Shown: in pieces, positions 14,912 through 21,790 of the stretch
Layout: each line of letters begins with the position of its first letter
Numbering within the stretch: position 1 is the stretch's first letter
NCBI GenBank assembly: GCA_014860005.1
Contig: JACZKP010000136.1
Coordinates: forward strand, 1 to 21,790
Source: Verrucomicrobiota bacterium
GTDB lineage: Bacteria > Verrucomicrobiota > Verrucomicrobiae > Limisphaerales > UBA11358
Length of the DNA: 21,790 nt
Reading direction: 5' to 3'
Notes under the pieces: generated by a model
What the model saw: only the letters and a program-made list of their open reading frames with translations
Told to the model about the DNA's origin: nothing
Database searches by the model: none
Program-made: the position numbers and the translations under genes

Positions 14912-15325
14912 ATGAAGATTGCCATTCCCCATGAAAACGGCCGCTTGCACGGCCACTTCGGCGGCTGCCGCGAGTTTGCTGTCGTCCAGGTGGATGCTGA
15001 AAAGCGGGTCACGCTGAACACGGACGTTTTGCCGGCGCCCGAACACAAACCCGGCGCGTTCCCGCGTTGGTTGCGCGAGCAGGGTGTCCAGGTGGTGATT
15101 GCTGGCGGGATTGGCCACCGTGCCCTGGCCAACTTCGCCCATCACGGCATCACAGTGCGGGCCGGAATCCCGGAGGCCCGCATCGAGGCTCTGGTGGCCG
15201 CCTATCTGAGCGGCGCGCTGACACAGACTCCGAACGGTTGCGAACACCACGGGCAGCATCCCGACCACAACCATCACCATCACGATCGTTCCAGTGGAAG
15301 CCAAGCCACGACGAGCGAGAGATGA
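14912..15325 (+). CDS. Second NifX/NifB-family (PF02579) protein with His-rich tail
   Basis: A 137-residue protein. MKIAIPHENGRLHGHFGGCREFAV is the classic PF02579 N-terminus with the HFG motif, then VVIAGGIGHRALANFAHHGITV and AYLSGAL. After the domain (about residue 107) comes a histidine-rich tail, CEHHGQHPDHNHHHHD, a likely extra metal-binding segment. The Desulfovibrio orange protein and MTH1175 are relatives that carry metal-sulfur cofactors or are of unknown use. It starts 36 bases after the methyltransferase gene and ends 3 bases before the deformylase gene, so it is within one operon. It is more typical of the family than the first copy at 13068. Confidence 0.9.
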   Translation: MKIAIPHENGRLHGHFGGCREFAVVQVDAEKRVTLNTDVLPAPEHKPGAFPRWLREQGVQVVIAGGIGHRALANFAHHGITVRAGIPEARIEALVAAYLSGALTQTPNGCEHHGQHPDHNHHHHDRSSGSQATTSER

Positions 15326-15328
15326 TCC

Positions 15329-15910
15329 ATGGCGGGCCTCCTGCACATTCACAGCTTTGACGCATCGGCGGGGCACGAGGGGTCTCGACTGAGCCTGCGG
15401 CTTTTCCCCGATGAGGTGTTGCGTGCGGCCTGCGACCCGGTTGACAATTTCGACAGCACTCTGCGCGATGTTGCCGACGAAATGCTCGCCTTGATGCGTC
15501 ACTATCGGGGCATCGGCCTGGCGGCGCCGCAAGTCGGCCTGCGTCACCGCTTGATCGTGTGCGGCCTCGAGGAGCAGTTGTTCACCCTGACAAACTTTGA
15601 GGTCAAGGATGCCACCGAGCCGCTCGATTTCATCGAGGGTTGCCTCAGCCTGCCTGGCGTCCAGGTCAACGTGCGGCGGCCGGAACGCATCCGGGTAGCG
15701 GGTTACGACGTACACGGCCAGCGGCGGAGCTTCGGTGCGGTCGGACTCTGGGCGCGCGTCATTCAACACGAACTGGATCATCTCAACGGCGTGTTGATCT
15801 GCGACTACAAACATCCCGTGGCGGAAAAGTGCGCGCATTGTCCGCTGGAGTTGCCGGCGGTGCTGGTTGAAGAACGCAAACACGAATCCCGCCCCAAGCG
15901 GGTGCATTGA
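15329..15910 (+). CDS. Peptide deformylase
   Basis: A 193-residue cytoplasmic metalloenzyme that removes the formyl group from new proteins. All three family motifs are present: GIGLAAPQ, EGCLSLPG (metal ligand C105), and HELDH (H147, catalytic E148, H151). The C-terminus adds a CAHC pair not needed for catalysis. It follows the second NifX-family gene by 3 bases with GAGAG before the ATG, so it is firmly in that operon. Deformylase genes more usually sit beside fmt; this position suggests a paralogue rather than the housekeeping copy, but the rest of the genome is not visible. Confidence 0.92.
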   Translation: MAGLLHIHSFDASAGHEGSRLSLRLFPDEVLRAACDPVDNFDSTLRDVADEMLALMRHYRGIGLAAPQVGLRHRLIVCGLEEQLFTLTNFEVKDATEPLDFIEGCLSLPGVQVNVRRPERIRVAGYDVHGQRRSFGAVGLWARVIQHELDHLNGVLICDYKHPVAEKCAHCPLELPAVLVEERKHESRPKRVH

Positions 15911-15937
15911 GCAAATTACGCGCGTTGAGAAATACCT

Positions 15938-16630
15938 ATGAAAATCATTGGACTGATTGGCGGAATGAGTTGGGAATCCACGGTGGAATACTACCGCCTG
16001 ATCAACGAATCCGTGAAACAGAGGCTGGGCGGACTGCATTCGGCCAAGTGCGTTCTTTACTCGGTGGACTTTGCGGAGGTGGAGGAGTTGCAGCGCTCGG
16101 GACAGTGGTCTGAGGCGGCTGAACTCCTGACGGGCGCGGCCCTGAATGTAGAGCAGGGCGGTGCCGACCTGGTTGTCTTATGCACTAACACGATGCACAA
16201 GGTGGCCGGCGCGATCCAAGCCCGCATCGGGATTCCCCTGTTGCACATCGCCGACGCCACGGCCGACGCGGTGAAGCAGGCCGGCCTTCACCGCGTGGGA
16301 TTGTTGGGCACGCGCTTCACGATGGAGGACGATTTCTATCGCAAGCGGTTGATGGATCAATTTCATCTGGACGTTGTAATTCCAGAGGCCGAAGACCGGA
16401 ATGCGGTCCATCGCGTCATTTACGAAGAACTCTGCGTCGGCAAGCTCCGGCCTGAATCGAAAGCGCACCTCGCCGCGATCATCCACCGATTGGTCGGGAT
16501 GGGAGCGCAGGGAATCATCCTGGGTTGCACCGAACTGGGCCTGTTGTTGAGCGCCGAGGACAGCCCCGTGCCGTTGTTCGACACGACGCGAGTTCATGCT
16601 TTGGCGGCGGTGGAAGAGGCGTTGAAGTGA
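15938..16630 (+). CDS. Aspartate/glutamate racemase family protein
   Basis: A 230-residue cytoplasmic protein matching the cofactor-independent Asp/Glu racemase superfamily, YgeA/RacD type. It starts MKIIGLIGGMSWEST, the family signature. The two catalytic cysteines are C82 in VLCTNTMHK and C197 in LGCTELGLL. It converts L- to D-amino acids, for example aspartate, possibly for cell wall or signalling use. It lies 27 bases after the deformylase gene and is probably the last gene of this group before a 247-base gap. Confidence 0.92.
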   Translation: MKIIGLIGGMSWESTVEYYRLINESVKQRLGGLHSAKCVLYSVDFAEVEELQRSGQWSEAAELLTGAALNVEQGGADLVVLCTNTMHKVAGAIQARIGIPLLHIADATADAVKQAGLHRVGLLGTRFTMEDDFYRKRLMDQFHLDVVIPEAEDRNAVHRVIYEELCVGKLRPESKAHLAAIIHRLVGMGAQGIILGCTELGLLLSAEDSPVPLFDTTRVHALAAVEEALK

Positions 16631-16752
16631 CCTGTTTGTAAACCGTTCACATGAGCACCACGAACGCATCCTCCATTGATTGGATGGTGAGCGTGTGACC
16701 AACGCGCAGGCATCATTGGTGGCAACATTCGCCTTGCCGCTGAGACGCTATT

Positions 16753-16799
16753 AAAACACGCTGGACCTCGGCAGACATCCAACGGGATTGTCGTGTTTT
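16753..16799. repeat. Inverted repeat AAAACACG/CGTGTTTT
   Basis: A perfect 8-base inverted repeat with a 31-base spacer in the gap (16631-16877) after the racemase gene. It could be a weak bidirectional terminator stem or an operator. A T-run (ttttttt) lies near 16825 but is not directly attached. No gene was recognised in the gap. Confidence 0.35.
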
Positions 16800-16877
16800 G
16801 CACCGAATGAAGATTGTGTTCACTGTTTTTTTACCGGGTTCATCCGCCGTCGGGCAGGGTGAAGGGAAGAGGCTGAG

Positions 16878-17123
16878 ATGACGGCGCAGCAACCTACATC
16901 GAGCGACCGCGTCCTGGCCGGGGTTTGCCTGAAATGCCCCGTATGCCGGCGGGCGCGGCGGCGTCAACGCGGCGCGGCGTTCTGGCTGGTGCGAAACGTT
17001 GAAGGTCATGTCTGCCCGTTCTGCCGGGCCTACGAGCGGGTTTTCGGTCGCAAGGCGCACGAAGCGGACGTCCGGGAATTGAAACGGCCAACCGAGCCAT
17101 CAGGCTCACCAATTAGTTTATGA
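16878..17123 (+). CDS. Small zinc-ribbon-like protein coupled to ZIP transporter
   Basis: An 81-residue basic protein with two cysteine pairs: C17-x2-C20-x2-C23 and C46-x2-C49, a zinc-ribbon pattern. It has a good purine-rich ribosome site (gaagggaagagg) before ATG 16878. Its stop overlaps the ZIP start by ATGA, so the two are likely translated together. I do not recognise a named family. The context suggests a metal-sensing or metal-holding role for the transporter, but this is inference. Confidence 0.7.
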   Translation: MTAQQPTSSDRVLAGVCLKCPVCRRARRRQRGAAFWLVRNVEGHVCPFCRAYERVFGRKAHEADVRELKRPTEPSGSPISL

Positions 17124-18010
17124 GCGACCTCCTTCAATCTCCCAAGTTCATGCTCGGGCTGTACTGTCTGGCGGCGTTGCTGGCGGCACTGGCTGGAGGC
17201 TGGTTGCCGCTGTTGGTGCGCCTGACGCATACGCGGTTGCAACTGGCGGTCAGCTTTGTGGCCGGCTTGATGCTCGGTCTGGCGTTGCTCGGGTTGCTGC
17301 CGCACGCCACTTTGGAATTACATTCCGTGGAGAAGTCAGCGGCGTGGATGATGGCCGGCTTCCTCGTCATGTTCCTGTTGCAACGCTTTCTCCCGTTTCA
17401 CCATCACGACGTCGAAGTGGGCCAGCCCGAGTCGGCCTGCGGCCATCACCACCACCCTGGCGAAGCGCACGGTGAGCCTGCTGCGAATCCGCTGGGCTGG
17501 GTCGGCGTGACGGTGGGTTTGTCATTGCACTCGATTTTCGACGGGTTGGCGCTGGCGGCGGCGGTGATGGCGGTGGCGGGCGGCCACAGCGGCGCATTGG
17601 GTCTGGGCACGGCGCTGGCGGTGATTCTGCACAAACCCTTCTCCGCGCTGGCCATCACCACACTCATGGCCGCCAGCCATGCCCCACGCAAATGGGTCTA
17701 TGTCATCAATCTGGGATTCGCCTTGGTGACGCCGGTGGGCGCGCTGTTGTTTTTCACGGGGGGCGCGCACCTGGCCGCGGCCCATCCCGCGTGGTTGGGC
17801 GCGGCGCTGGCGTTTTGTGCCGGCACGTTCCTGTGCATCGCCTGCGCGGATCTGTTGCCGGAGCTGCAATTTCATTCGCATGACCGGGTCAAGCTGTCGC
17901 TGGCCCTGCTGTTGGGGTTGGGCGTGGCAGTGGCGATTAACTACTTCGCTCATGCGGATCACGAGCACACCCATCCGGAATCCAAGACCGAGGTTCACAC
18001 TCATCATTGA
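17120..18010 (+). CDS. ZIP family divalent metal transporter
   Basis: A 296-residue inner-membrane protein with about 8 hydrophobic segments. A cytoplasm-facing loop between segments 3 and 4 has histidine runs (FHHHD, GHHHHPGEAH), usual for ZIP metal-binding loops. The metal path motifs are GLSLHSIFDGLAL (H-S-x-x-D-G) and ILHKPFSAL, with the second histidine cluster reduced compared with HEIPHE of classical ZIPs. The C-terminus ends in another His-rich tail (HADHEHTHPE, HTHH). ZIP proteins import Zn, Fe or Mn. The adjacent zinc ribbon favours zinc, but the metal is not provable here. It is 34 bases ahead of cydA. Confidence 0.9.
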   Translation: MSDLLQSPKFMLGLYCLAALLAALAGGWLPLLVRLTHTRLQLAVSFVAGLMLGLALLGLLPHATLELHSVEKSAAWMMAGFLVMFLLQRFLPFHHHDVEVGQPESACGHHHHPGEAHGEPAANPLGWVGVTVGLSLHSIFDGLALAAAVMAVAGGHSGALGLGTALAVILHKPFSALAITTLMAASHAPRKWVYVINLGFALVTPVGALLFFTGGAHLAAAHPAWLGAALAFCAGTFLCIACADLLPELQFHSHDRVKLSLALLLGLGVAVAINYFAHADHEHTHPESKTEVHTHH

Positions 18011-18044
18011 CCAGAAAGGCATTATCGCGTAACCGGGGGCCGTT

Positions 18045-19415
18045 ATGGATGTTTTGACGTTATCGCGTATCCAGTTCGCCGCAACGATTTCATTTCATTA
18101 TATCTACCCGCCGTTGAGCATCGGGTTGGGTGTGGTGCTGGTCATCATCGAGGCGATGTGGCTCAAGACGAAGAACCCGCTTTATCACCAGATGGCGCGA
18201 TTCTGGACCAAGGTCTTTGCGCTCACGTTCGCCATCGGCGTCGCGACGGGCATCGTGATGGAATTCGAGTTCGGGACGAACTGGGCGACGTATTCCCGCT
18301 TTGTCGGTGATGTGTTCGGCAGCGCGCTGGCGGCGGAAGGCATTTTTGCGTTCTTTCTCGAATCCGGGTTCCTCGCAGTGCTGCTGTTTGGCTGGGATAA
18401 GGTGAGTCGCGGCGTCCATTTCTTCGCCACATGCATGGTTTGTCTGGGCGCACACTTCAGTGCCATCTGGATCGTCGTGGCGAATTCATGGATGCAAACC
18501 CCCGCGGGTTATCACCTCGTGAAGACCGCCCACGGTCAGCGTGCCGAGATCACGGATTTCTGGGCGATGGTTTTCAATCCCTCGTCCATGGACCGGCTGT
18601 TGCATACGCTGTGCGGCTGCTGGCAGGCGGGCGCATTCCTCGTGGTGAGCGTGAGCGCGTGGTACTTGCTGAAGCAAAAGCACGAGGCGTTCGCCAAGGC
18701 ATCCATGCGCGTCGGTCTGGCCGTCGGCCTGGTCGCTTCGCTGCTGTCGTTAGTCAGCGGCCACGACAGCGCAATCGGCGTGGCGAAGAATCAACCAGCC
18801 AAGCTCGCCGCGTTCGAGGGACTTTATGAAACCACCACCAACGCGCCGCTCGTCCTGTTCGGTTGGGTGGATGAACAGAACGAGCGCGTGATTGGGCCGG
18901 CGATTCCCGGAATGTTGAGTTATCTCACACACGGTGATGCGAGCAAGCCGGTGACCGGCTTGAATGAATTCAAACCGGAAGATCGCCCGCCGGTGCAGCG
19001 CGTGTTTCAGTTGTATCACCTGATGGTAGGCATCGGCTTTGCGATAATTGGGCTGGCGGTGTTCGGTGCGTATTTTTGCTGGCGCAAAGTGTTGTTTGAG
19101 AAACGCTGGATGTTGTGGTTGCTGGTGCTGTCGGTGCTCGGACCGCAAATCGCCAATCAAGCCGGTTGGTTTGCCGCCGAGATGGGGCGCCAGCCGTGGA
19201 TCGTTTATGGTCTGATGCGCACCTCGGAAGGACTCTCCGCGGTGGTGACAGCGAACGCCGTGCTGGGTTCGCTGGTGCTCTTCATGTTCATATACGTCCT
19301 GCTGTTCGCGGTGTTCGTCTATTTGCTCAACGACAAGATTCAGCACGGGCCCGACGAGGCGGATTTGACGCCGACGGGCAAACTCGCCGATGCCATCGAA
19401 GGGAAACGGGCATGA
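18045..19415 (+). CDS. cydA: Cytochrome bd oxidase subunit I
   Basis: A 456-residue inner-membrane protein, full length for the short-Q-loop class. It begins MDVLTLSRIQFAATISFHYIY; H18 corresponds to the haem b595 ligand. H187 (LLHTLCG) and M380 (AAEMGRQPW) correspond to the two haem b558 ligands. GRQPWIVYGLMRT is the family signature. With CydB it oxidises quinol and reduces O2 to water at high oxygen affinity, supporting growth at low oxygen. ATG 18045 follows a GGGGG stretch. Its stop (ATGA at 19412) abuts a 232-base repeat-containing gap instead of cydB. Confidence 0.96.
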   Translation: MDVLTLSRIQFAATISFHYIYPPLSIGLGVVLVIIEAMWLKTKNPLYHQMARFWTKVFALTFAIGVATGIVMEFEFGTNWATYSRFVGDVFGSALAAEGIFAFFLESGFLAVLLFGWDKVSRGVHFFATCMVCLGAHFSAIWIVVANSWMQTPAGYHLVKTAHGQRAEITDFWAMVFNPSSMDRLLHTLCGCWQAGAFLVVSVSAWYLLKQKHEAFAKASMRVGLAVGLVASLLSLVSGHDSAIGVAKNQPAKLAAFEGLYETTTNAPLVLFGWVDEQNERVIGPAIPGMLSYLTHGDASKPVTGLNEFKPEDRPPVQRVFQLYHLMVGIGFAIIGLAVFGAYFCWRKVLFEKRWMLWLLVLSVLGPQIANQAGWFAAEMGRQPWIVYGLMRTSEGLSAVVTANAVLGSLVLFMFIYVLLFAVFVYLLNDKIQHGPDEADLTPTGKLADAIEGKRA

Positions 19416-19651
19416 ACCGTCTGCCATCTCAACGGTGGACAAGCCTTTTGGACTGCGGCGGGAAGCCAAGCGCCACGCCGCTTTTCCACCGCACGCGCAG
19501 CCCAGCTAACTCGAAGGATTCTCATCCCTGCGAAAGCGCCGTCGCCGCTGCACTTTGCCGGCGCAGTCCACGACGATCCCCGATTCGCAATGGTCCTCTC
19601 GGTTCGTGGCCATTGGTTTCCATTCGCGATTTCAGTCCTGACGCTTTATGA
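19412..19651 (+). other. 79-codon open frame bridging cydA and cydB across a repeat
   Basis: The frame begins at an ATG overlapping the cydA stop (ATGA) and ends at a TGA overlapping the cydB start (ATGA). Its product is rich in Ser, Arg and Pro, resembles no protein, and contains the repeat-derived stretch LLDCGGKPSATPLF. It is probably not a functional protein, but translating it could keep cydA and cydB coupled. No CydX-like small subunit is seen. Confidence 0.35.
19433..19491. repeat. Dispersed palindromic repeat between cydA and cydB
   Basis: Outer arms CGGTGGACAAGC (19433-19444) and GCTTTTCCACCG (19480-19491) pair at 11 of 12 positions. An inner pair GCGGCG/CGCCGC (19455-19460, 19476-19481) forms a second stem. 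The core gactgcggcgggaagc...cgccgctttt resembles, from memory, a high-copy Verrucomicrobia repeat whose reading frame gives CGGKRSATPL. It interrupts what is usually a tight gene pair. Confidence 0.6.
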
Positions 19652-20679
19652 ACTACGGCTCTCTCGACTTGAACACCACCTGGTTCATTCTGGTGGGCGT
19701 GCTGTTCACCGGCTACGCGATGCTGGACGGCTTTGACCTCGGTGTCGGGGCGCTGCATTTGTTCACGAAGAAGGACGAGGAACGCCGCATCATGCTCAAC
19801 GCCATCGGCCCGGTCTGGGACGGCAACGAAGTCTGGCTGGTTACCGGCGGCGGTGCGTTGTTCGCGGCATTCCCGAATGTGTACGCGACGGTGTTCTCCG
19901 GCTTTTACTTCGCCTTCATCCTGCTGTTGGTCGCGCTGATTTTTCGGGCGGTCGCGATTGAGTTTCGCAGTAAGCAACCCATGCGCTGGTGGCGCCAAAT
20001 GTGGGACGTGGGCTTCGCTGGCGGCAGCATCCTGTCGAGCTTTCTCATCGGGGTGGCGATGGGGAACATCGCGTGGGGCGTGCCGATTGATGACCGGGGC
20101 GAGTACGCCGGTACGTTCTGGACATTGCTGCGGCCGTATCCCGTTCTGCTCGGCATCACGACGGTTTCGCTATTCATGATGCACGGCGCTATTTACGCCG
20201 TGATGAAGACCGAAGGCGAGCTGCACGACAAGCTGCGCGGGTGGATCAACAACACCATCATCCTTTTCATTGTCTGTTATGCCATCACGACCATGGCCAC
20301 GTTGCTCTATGTGCCGCACATGGCCGAGCGCATCCGGGCCAATCCCTGGCTGTTCAGCCTCGCGCTGGTGAACATGCTCGCCATCGCCAACATCCCGCGC
20401 GAAATTTCCCGGCGCCGGGATGGCCGCGCGTTTATTTCATCGTGCGTGGCGATGATCGCCATGATGACCTTGTTCGGCTTGGAGATGTATCCCAACATGG
20501 TTCTCAGCAATCCCAACCCCGCCAACAGCCTGACCATTCACAACGCCGCCTCGTCGCAGAAAACCCTCGGCATCATGCTGACCATTGCCTTGATCGGCGT
20601 GCCCATCGTGCTGGCCTACACGGTGAGCATCTACTGGATTTTCCGTGGCAAGGTGAAATTGGACAAGATGAGTTACTGA
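19648..20679 (+). CDS. cydB: Cytochrome bd oxidase subunit II
   Basis: A 343-residue inner-membrane protein with about 8-9 hydrophobic segments. MLDGFDLGVG and IGPVWDGNEVWLVTGGGALFAAFP are the strong CydB signatures, and the length is typical. It partners CydA to form the bd oxidase; it carries no haem ligands in most types. ATG 19648 shares bases with the TGA of the bridging open frame. A response regulator gene follows after 13 bases, so oxidase and two-component genes may share a transcript. Confidence 0.95.
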   Translation: MNYGSLDLNTTWFILVGVLFTGYAMLDGFDLGVGALHLFTKKDEERRIMLNAIGPVWDGNEVWLVTGGGALFAAFPNVYATVFSGFYFAFILLLVALIFRAVAIEFRSKQPMRWWRQMWDVGFAGGSILSSFLIGVAMGNIAWGVPIDDRGEYAGTFWTLLRPYPVLLGITTVSLFMMHGAIYAVMKTEGELHDKLRGWINNTIILFIVCYAITTMATLLYVPHMAERIRANPWLFSLALVNMLAIANIPREISRRRDGRAFISSCVAMIAMMTLFGLEMYPNMVLSNPNPANSLTIHNAASSQKTLGIMLTIALIGVPIVLAYTVSIYWIFRGKVKLDKMSY

Positions 20680-20692
20680 GAACGAGGCCCCC

Positions 20693-21367
20693 GTGAAGAT
20701 CCTGGTCATTGAAGACGAGAAGAAGATTGCGTCGTTTGTACGCAAAGGACTCGAGGCCCAGGGTTTTGTGGTGGACGTTTCGCACCATGGCGACGAAGGA
20801 TTCACGCTCGCCACCACCCGCCCGTATGACGCAGTGATCCTCGACATCATGCTGCCGGGCAAAGACGGCTTGAGCATCCTGCGCAACCTGCGCGGGCGAA
20901 AGATCTCACTGCCCGTCATTCTCCTCACCGCCCGCAGCGAACTCAACGAACGCCTCGAAGGTTTGAACCTGGGCGCGGACGATTACCTCACCAAGCCATT
21001 TCACATCGAGGAACTCATCGCCCGACTCCACGCCGTGACGCGCCGGGCGGCGGGCACCAGTCAAAGTGTTCTCACGGTGGCCGATCTCACGCTGAATCTG
21101 CTCACCCGTGAAATCCGTCGCGGCGATCAACGTATTGAACTCACCACCCGGGAGTTTTCGTTGCTCGAACACCTCATGCGCTCGCCCGGTCGCGTGCTCA
21201 CCCGCATCGAGATTTGCGAACGCGTCTGGGAATACAATTTCGATCCGGGCACGAATCTGGTGGACGTTTACGTTCAACGCATCCGCAAGAAGTTGGACGG
21301 TGATTTTCCAGTGAAGCTTATCGAAACGATTCGCGGCGTGGGTTACCGCATCAAGCCCGGCAAATGA
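20693..21367 (+). CDS. OmpR/PhoB-family response regulator
   Basis: A 224-residue cytoplasmic transcription factor. Receiver domain at about 1-115: acidic pocket E7-D8-E9, phospho-acceptor D51 (VILDIMLPG), and LTKPFH with the conserved lysine. Winged-helix DNA-binding domain at about 125-222, ending VKLIETIRGVGYRI. It starts at GTG 20693 with GAGG seven bases before it. It overlaps the sensor kinase gene by ATGA, a standard two-component pair. It lies 13 bases after cydB, so it could control the oxidase or simply be co-transcribed. Confidence 0.94.
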   Translation: MKILVIEDEKKIASFVRKGLEAQGFVVDVSHHGDEGFTLATTRPYDAVILDIMLPGKDGLSILRNLRGRKISLPVILLTARSELNERLEGLNLGADDYLTKPFHIEELIARLHAVTRRAAGTSQSVLTVADLTLNLLTREIRRGDQRIELTTREFSLLEHLMRSPGRVLTRIEICERVWEYNFDPGTNLVDVYVQRIRKKLDGDFPVKLIETIRGVGYRIKPGK

Positions 21368-21790
21368 AACCGCTGCCTTTCCGTCTAAAAATCGCGCTGC
21401 TCTCCGTGAGCATCTCCGGTTTAGTGTTGGTTGCGTTCGGTGCGGCGGCGTGGGTGCTGGTCAGCCATCAGAAGCTTCAGAGTCTGGACACGGAAATCCG
21501 CTCGCTCGGGGCGCGGCATCCGGGCTGGATTGGCACGCGGGGTAATTATCAACGCCTCGATGAAGCGCTCAAATTCATCTTCGGTGATGCGCAAGAGAGC
21601 GAAATCATCCTTTTGGTCAAAGATGGGAACGGGGCGGTGTTGCACACCTCTGCCGGCTGGCCGAAGGATCTCCGTCCGGAGCAACTCGACTGCAGTCTGG
21701 CCGACGATCCGAAAGCGATTGCGGCGGTTGCATCCGGTCACGATGAATCCCAAGCCGGGTTTGGCCGCGGTCGGGGAGGCATGGGCCGGG
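21364..21790 (+). CDS. Sensor histidine kinase, N-terminal part (cut by window end)
   Basis: The first 142 codons of a membrane sensor kinase. MKPLPFRLKIALLSVSISG and the following hydrophobic run to about residue 34 form one transmembrane helix. Then comes a sensor region likely in the periplasm, ending in a Gly/Arg/Met-rich stretch (FGRGRGGMGR) at the window edge. HAMP, dimerisation and ATPase domains must lie beyond 21790. The start overlaps the response regulator stop, which supports the pairing. What it senses is unknown. Confidence 0.85.
   Translation, partial: MKPLPFRLKIALLSVSISGLVLVAFGAAAWVLVSHQKLQSLDTEIRSLGARHPGWIGTRGNYQRLDEALKFIFGDAQESEIILLVKDGNGAVLHTSAGWPKDLRPEQLDCSLADDPKAIAAVASGHDESQAGFGRGRGGMGR

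Noticed and set aside
14087..16039. Long minus-strand open frame (650 codons) opposite the methyltransferase, NifX-family and deformylase genes
   Set aside because: It is antisense to several genes with clear family motifs and its product resembles no family; a high-GC shadow frame.
16753..16830. Intrinsic terminator formed by the AAAACACG repeat and the later T-run
   Set aside because: The spacer is 31 bases long and the T-run is 25 bases after the stem, so it does not fit a normal terminator; listed only as an inverted repeat.

Overview
The window looks like chromosome from an uncultivated Verrucomicrobiota-type bacterium. This is an inference, based on high GC, few clear Shine-Dalgarno sites, and three families of short palindromic repeats of a kind I associate from memory with Verrucomicrobia. 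Standard code is in use: many genes end in TGA. No rRNA, tRNA, CRISPR array, phage or intact transposase was seen.

Layout. (1) 1-1311: a minus-strand gene for a PagL-like outer-membrane lipid A deacylase, interrupted by one in-frame TGA, with non-coding flanks. (2) 1312-3911: a zinc-finger anti-sigma-like protein overlapping a haem-motif lipoprotein, then a DGC-type zinc-binding protein and a cystathionine gamma-synthase/lyase. (3) 4102-7934: an exported DUF885 peptidase-like protein overlapping a POT peptide transporter, then a membrane-anchored rhodanese. (4) 7950-9228, minus strand: an MBL-fold hydrolase and a hotdog thioesterase. (5) 9533-10855: a PAS/AAA+/Fis sigma-54 activator. (6) 10880-12715, minus strand: a DUF4209-like protein with a HEPN-type RNRIAH motif, backed by palindromic repeats. 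(7) 13068-16630: two NifX/NifB-family (PF02579) proteins, an exported two-lobed methyltransferase, a peptide deformylase and an Asp/Glu racemase. (8) 16878-20679: a small zinc-ribbon protein overlapping a ZIP metal transporter, then cytochrome bd oxidase cydA and cydB, which are separated by a palindromic repeat. (9) 20693-21790: an OmpR-type regulator and the start of its sensor kinase, cut by the window edge.

The most interesting signal is a pair of sequences matching the sigma-54 -24/-12 promoter with the same ten bases (TGGCAC-N5-GTGC). One lies in front of the minus-strand thioesterase/MBL pair. The other lies in front of the first NifX-family gene. Both are near the sigma-54 activator. 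An activator next to PF02579 genes under outward-facing sigma-54 promoters resembles the orange-protein (ORP) operons of Desulfovibrio, but here with different partner genes. The DUF4209/HEPN gene sits between the activator and its presumed right-hand target and looks like a later insertion.

A metal and sulfur theme runs through the region: PF02579 proteins (one with a His-rich tail), DGC protein, zinc ribbon, ZIP transporter, rhodanese, trans-sulfuration enzyme and bd oxidase.
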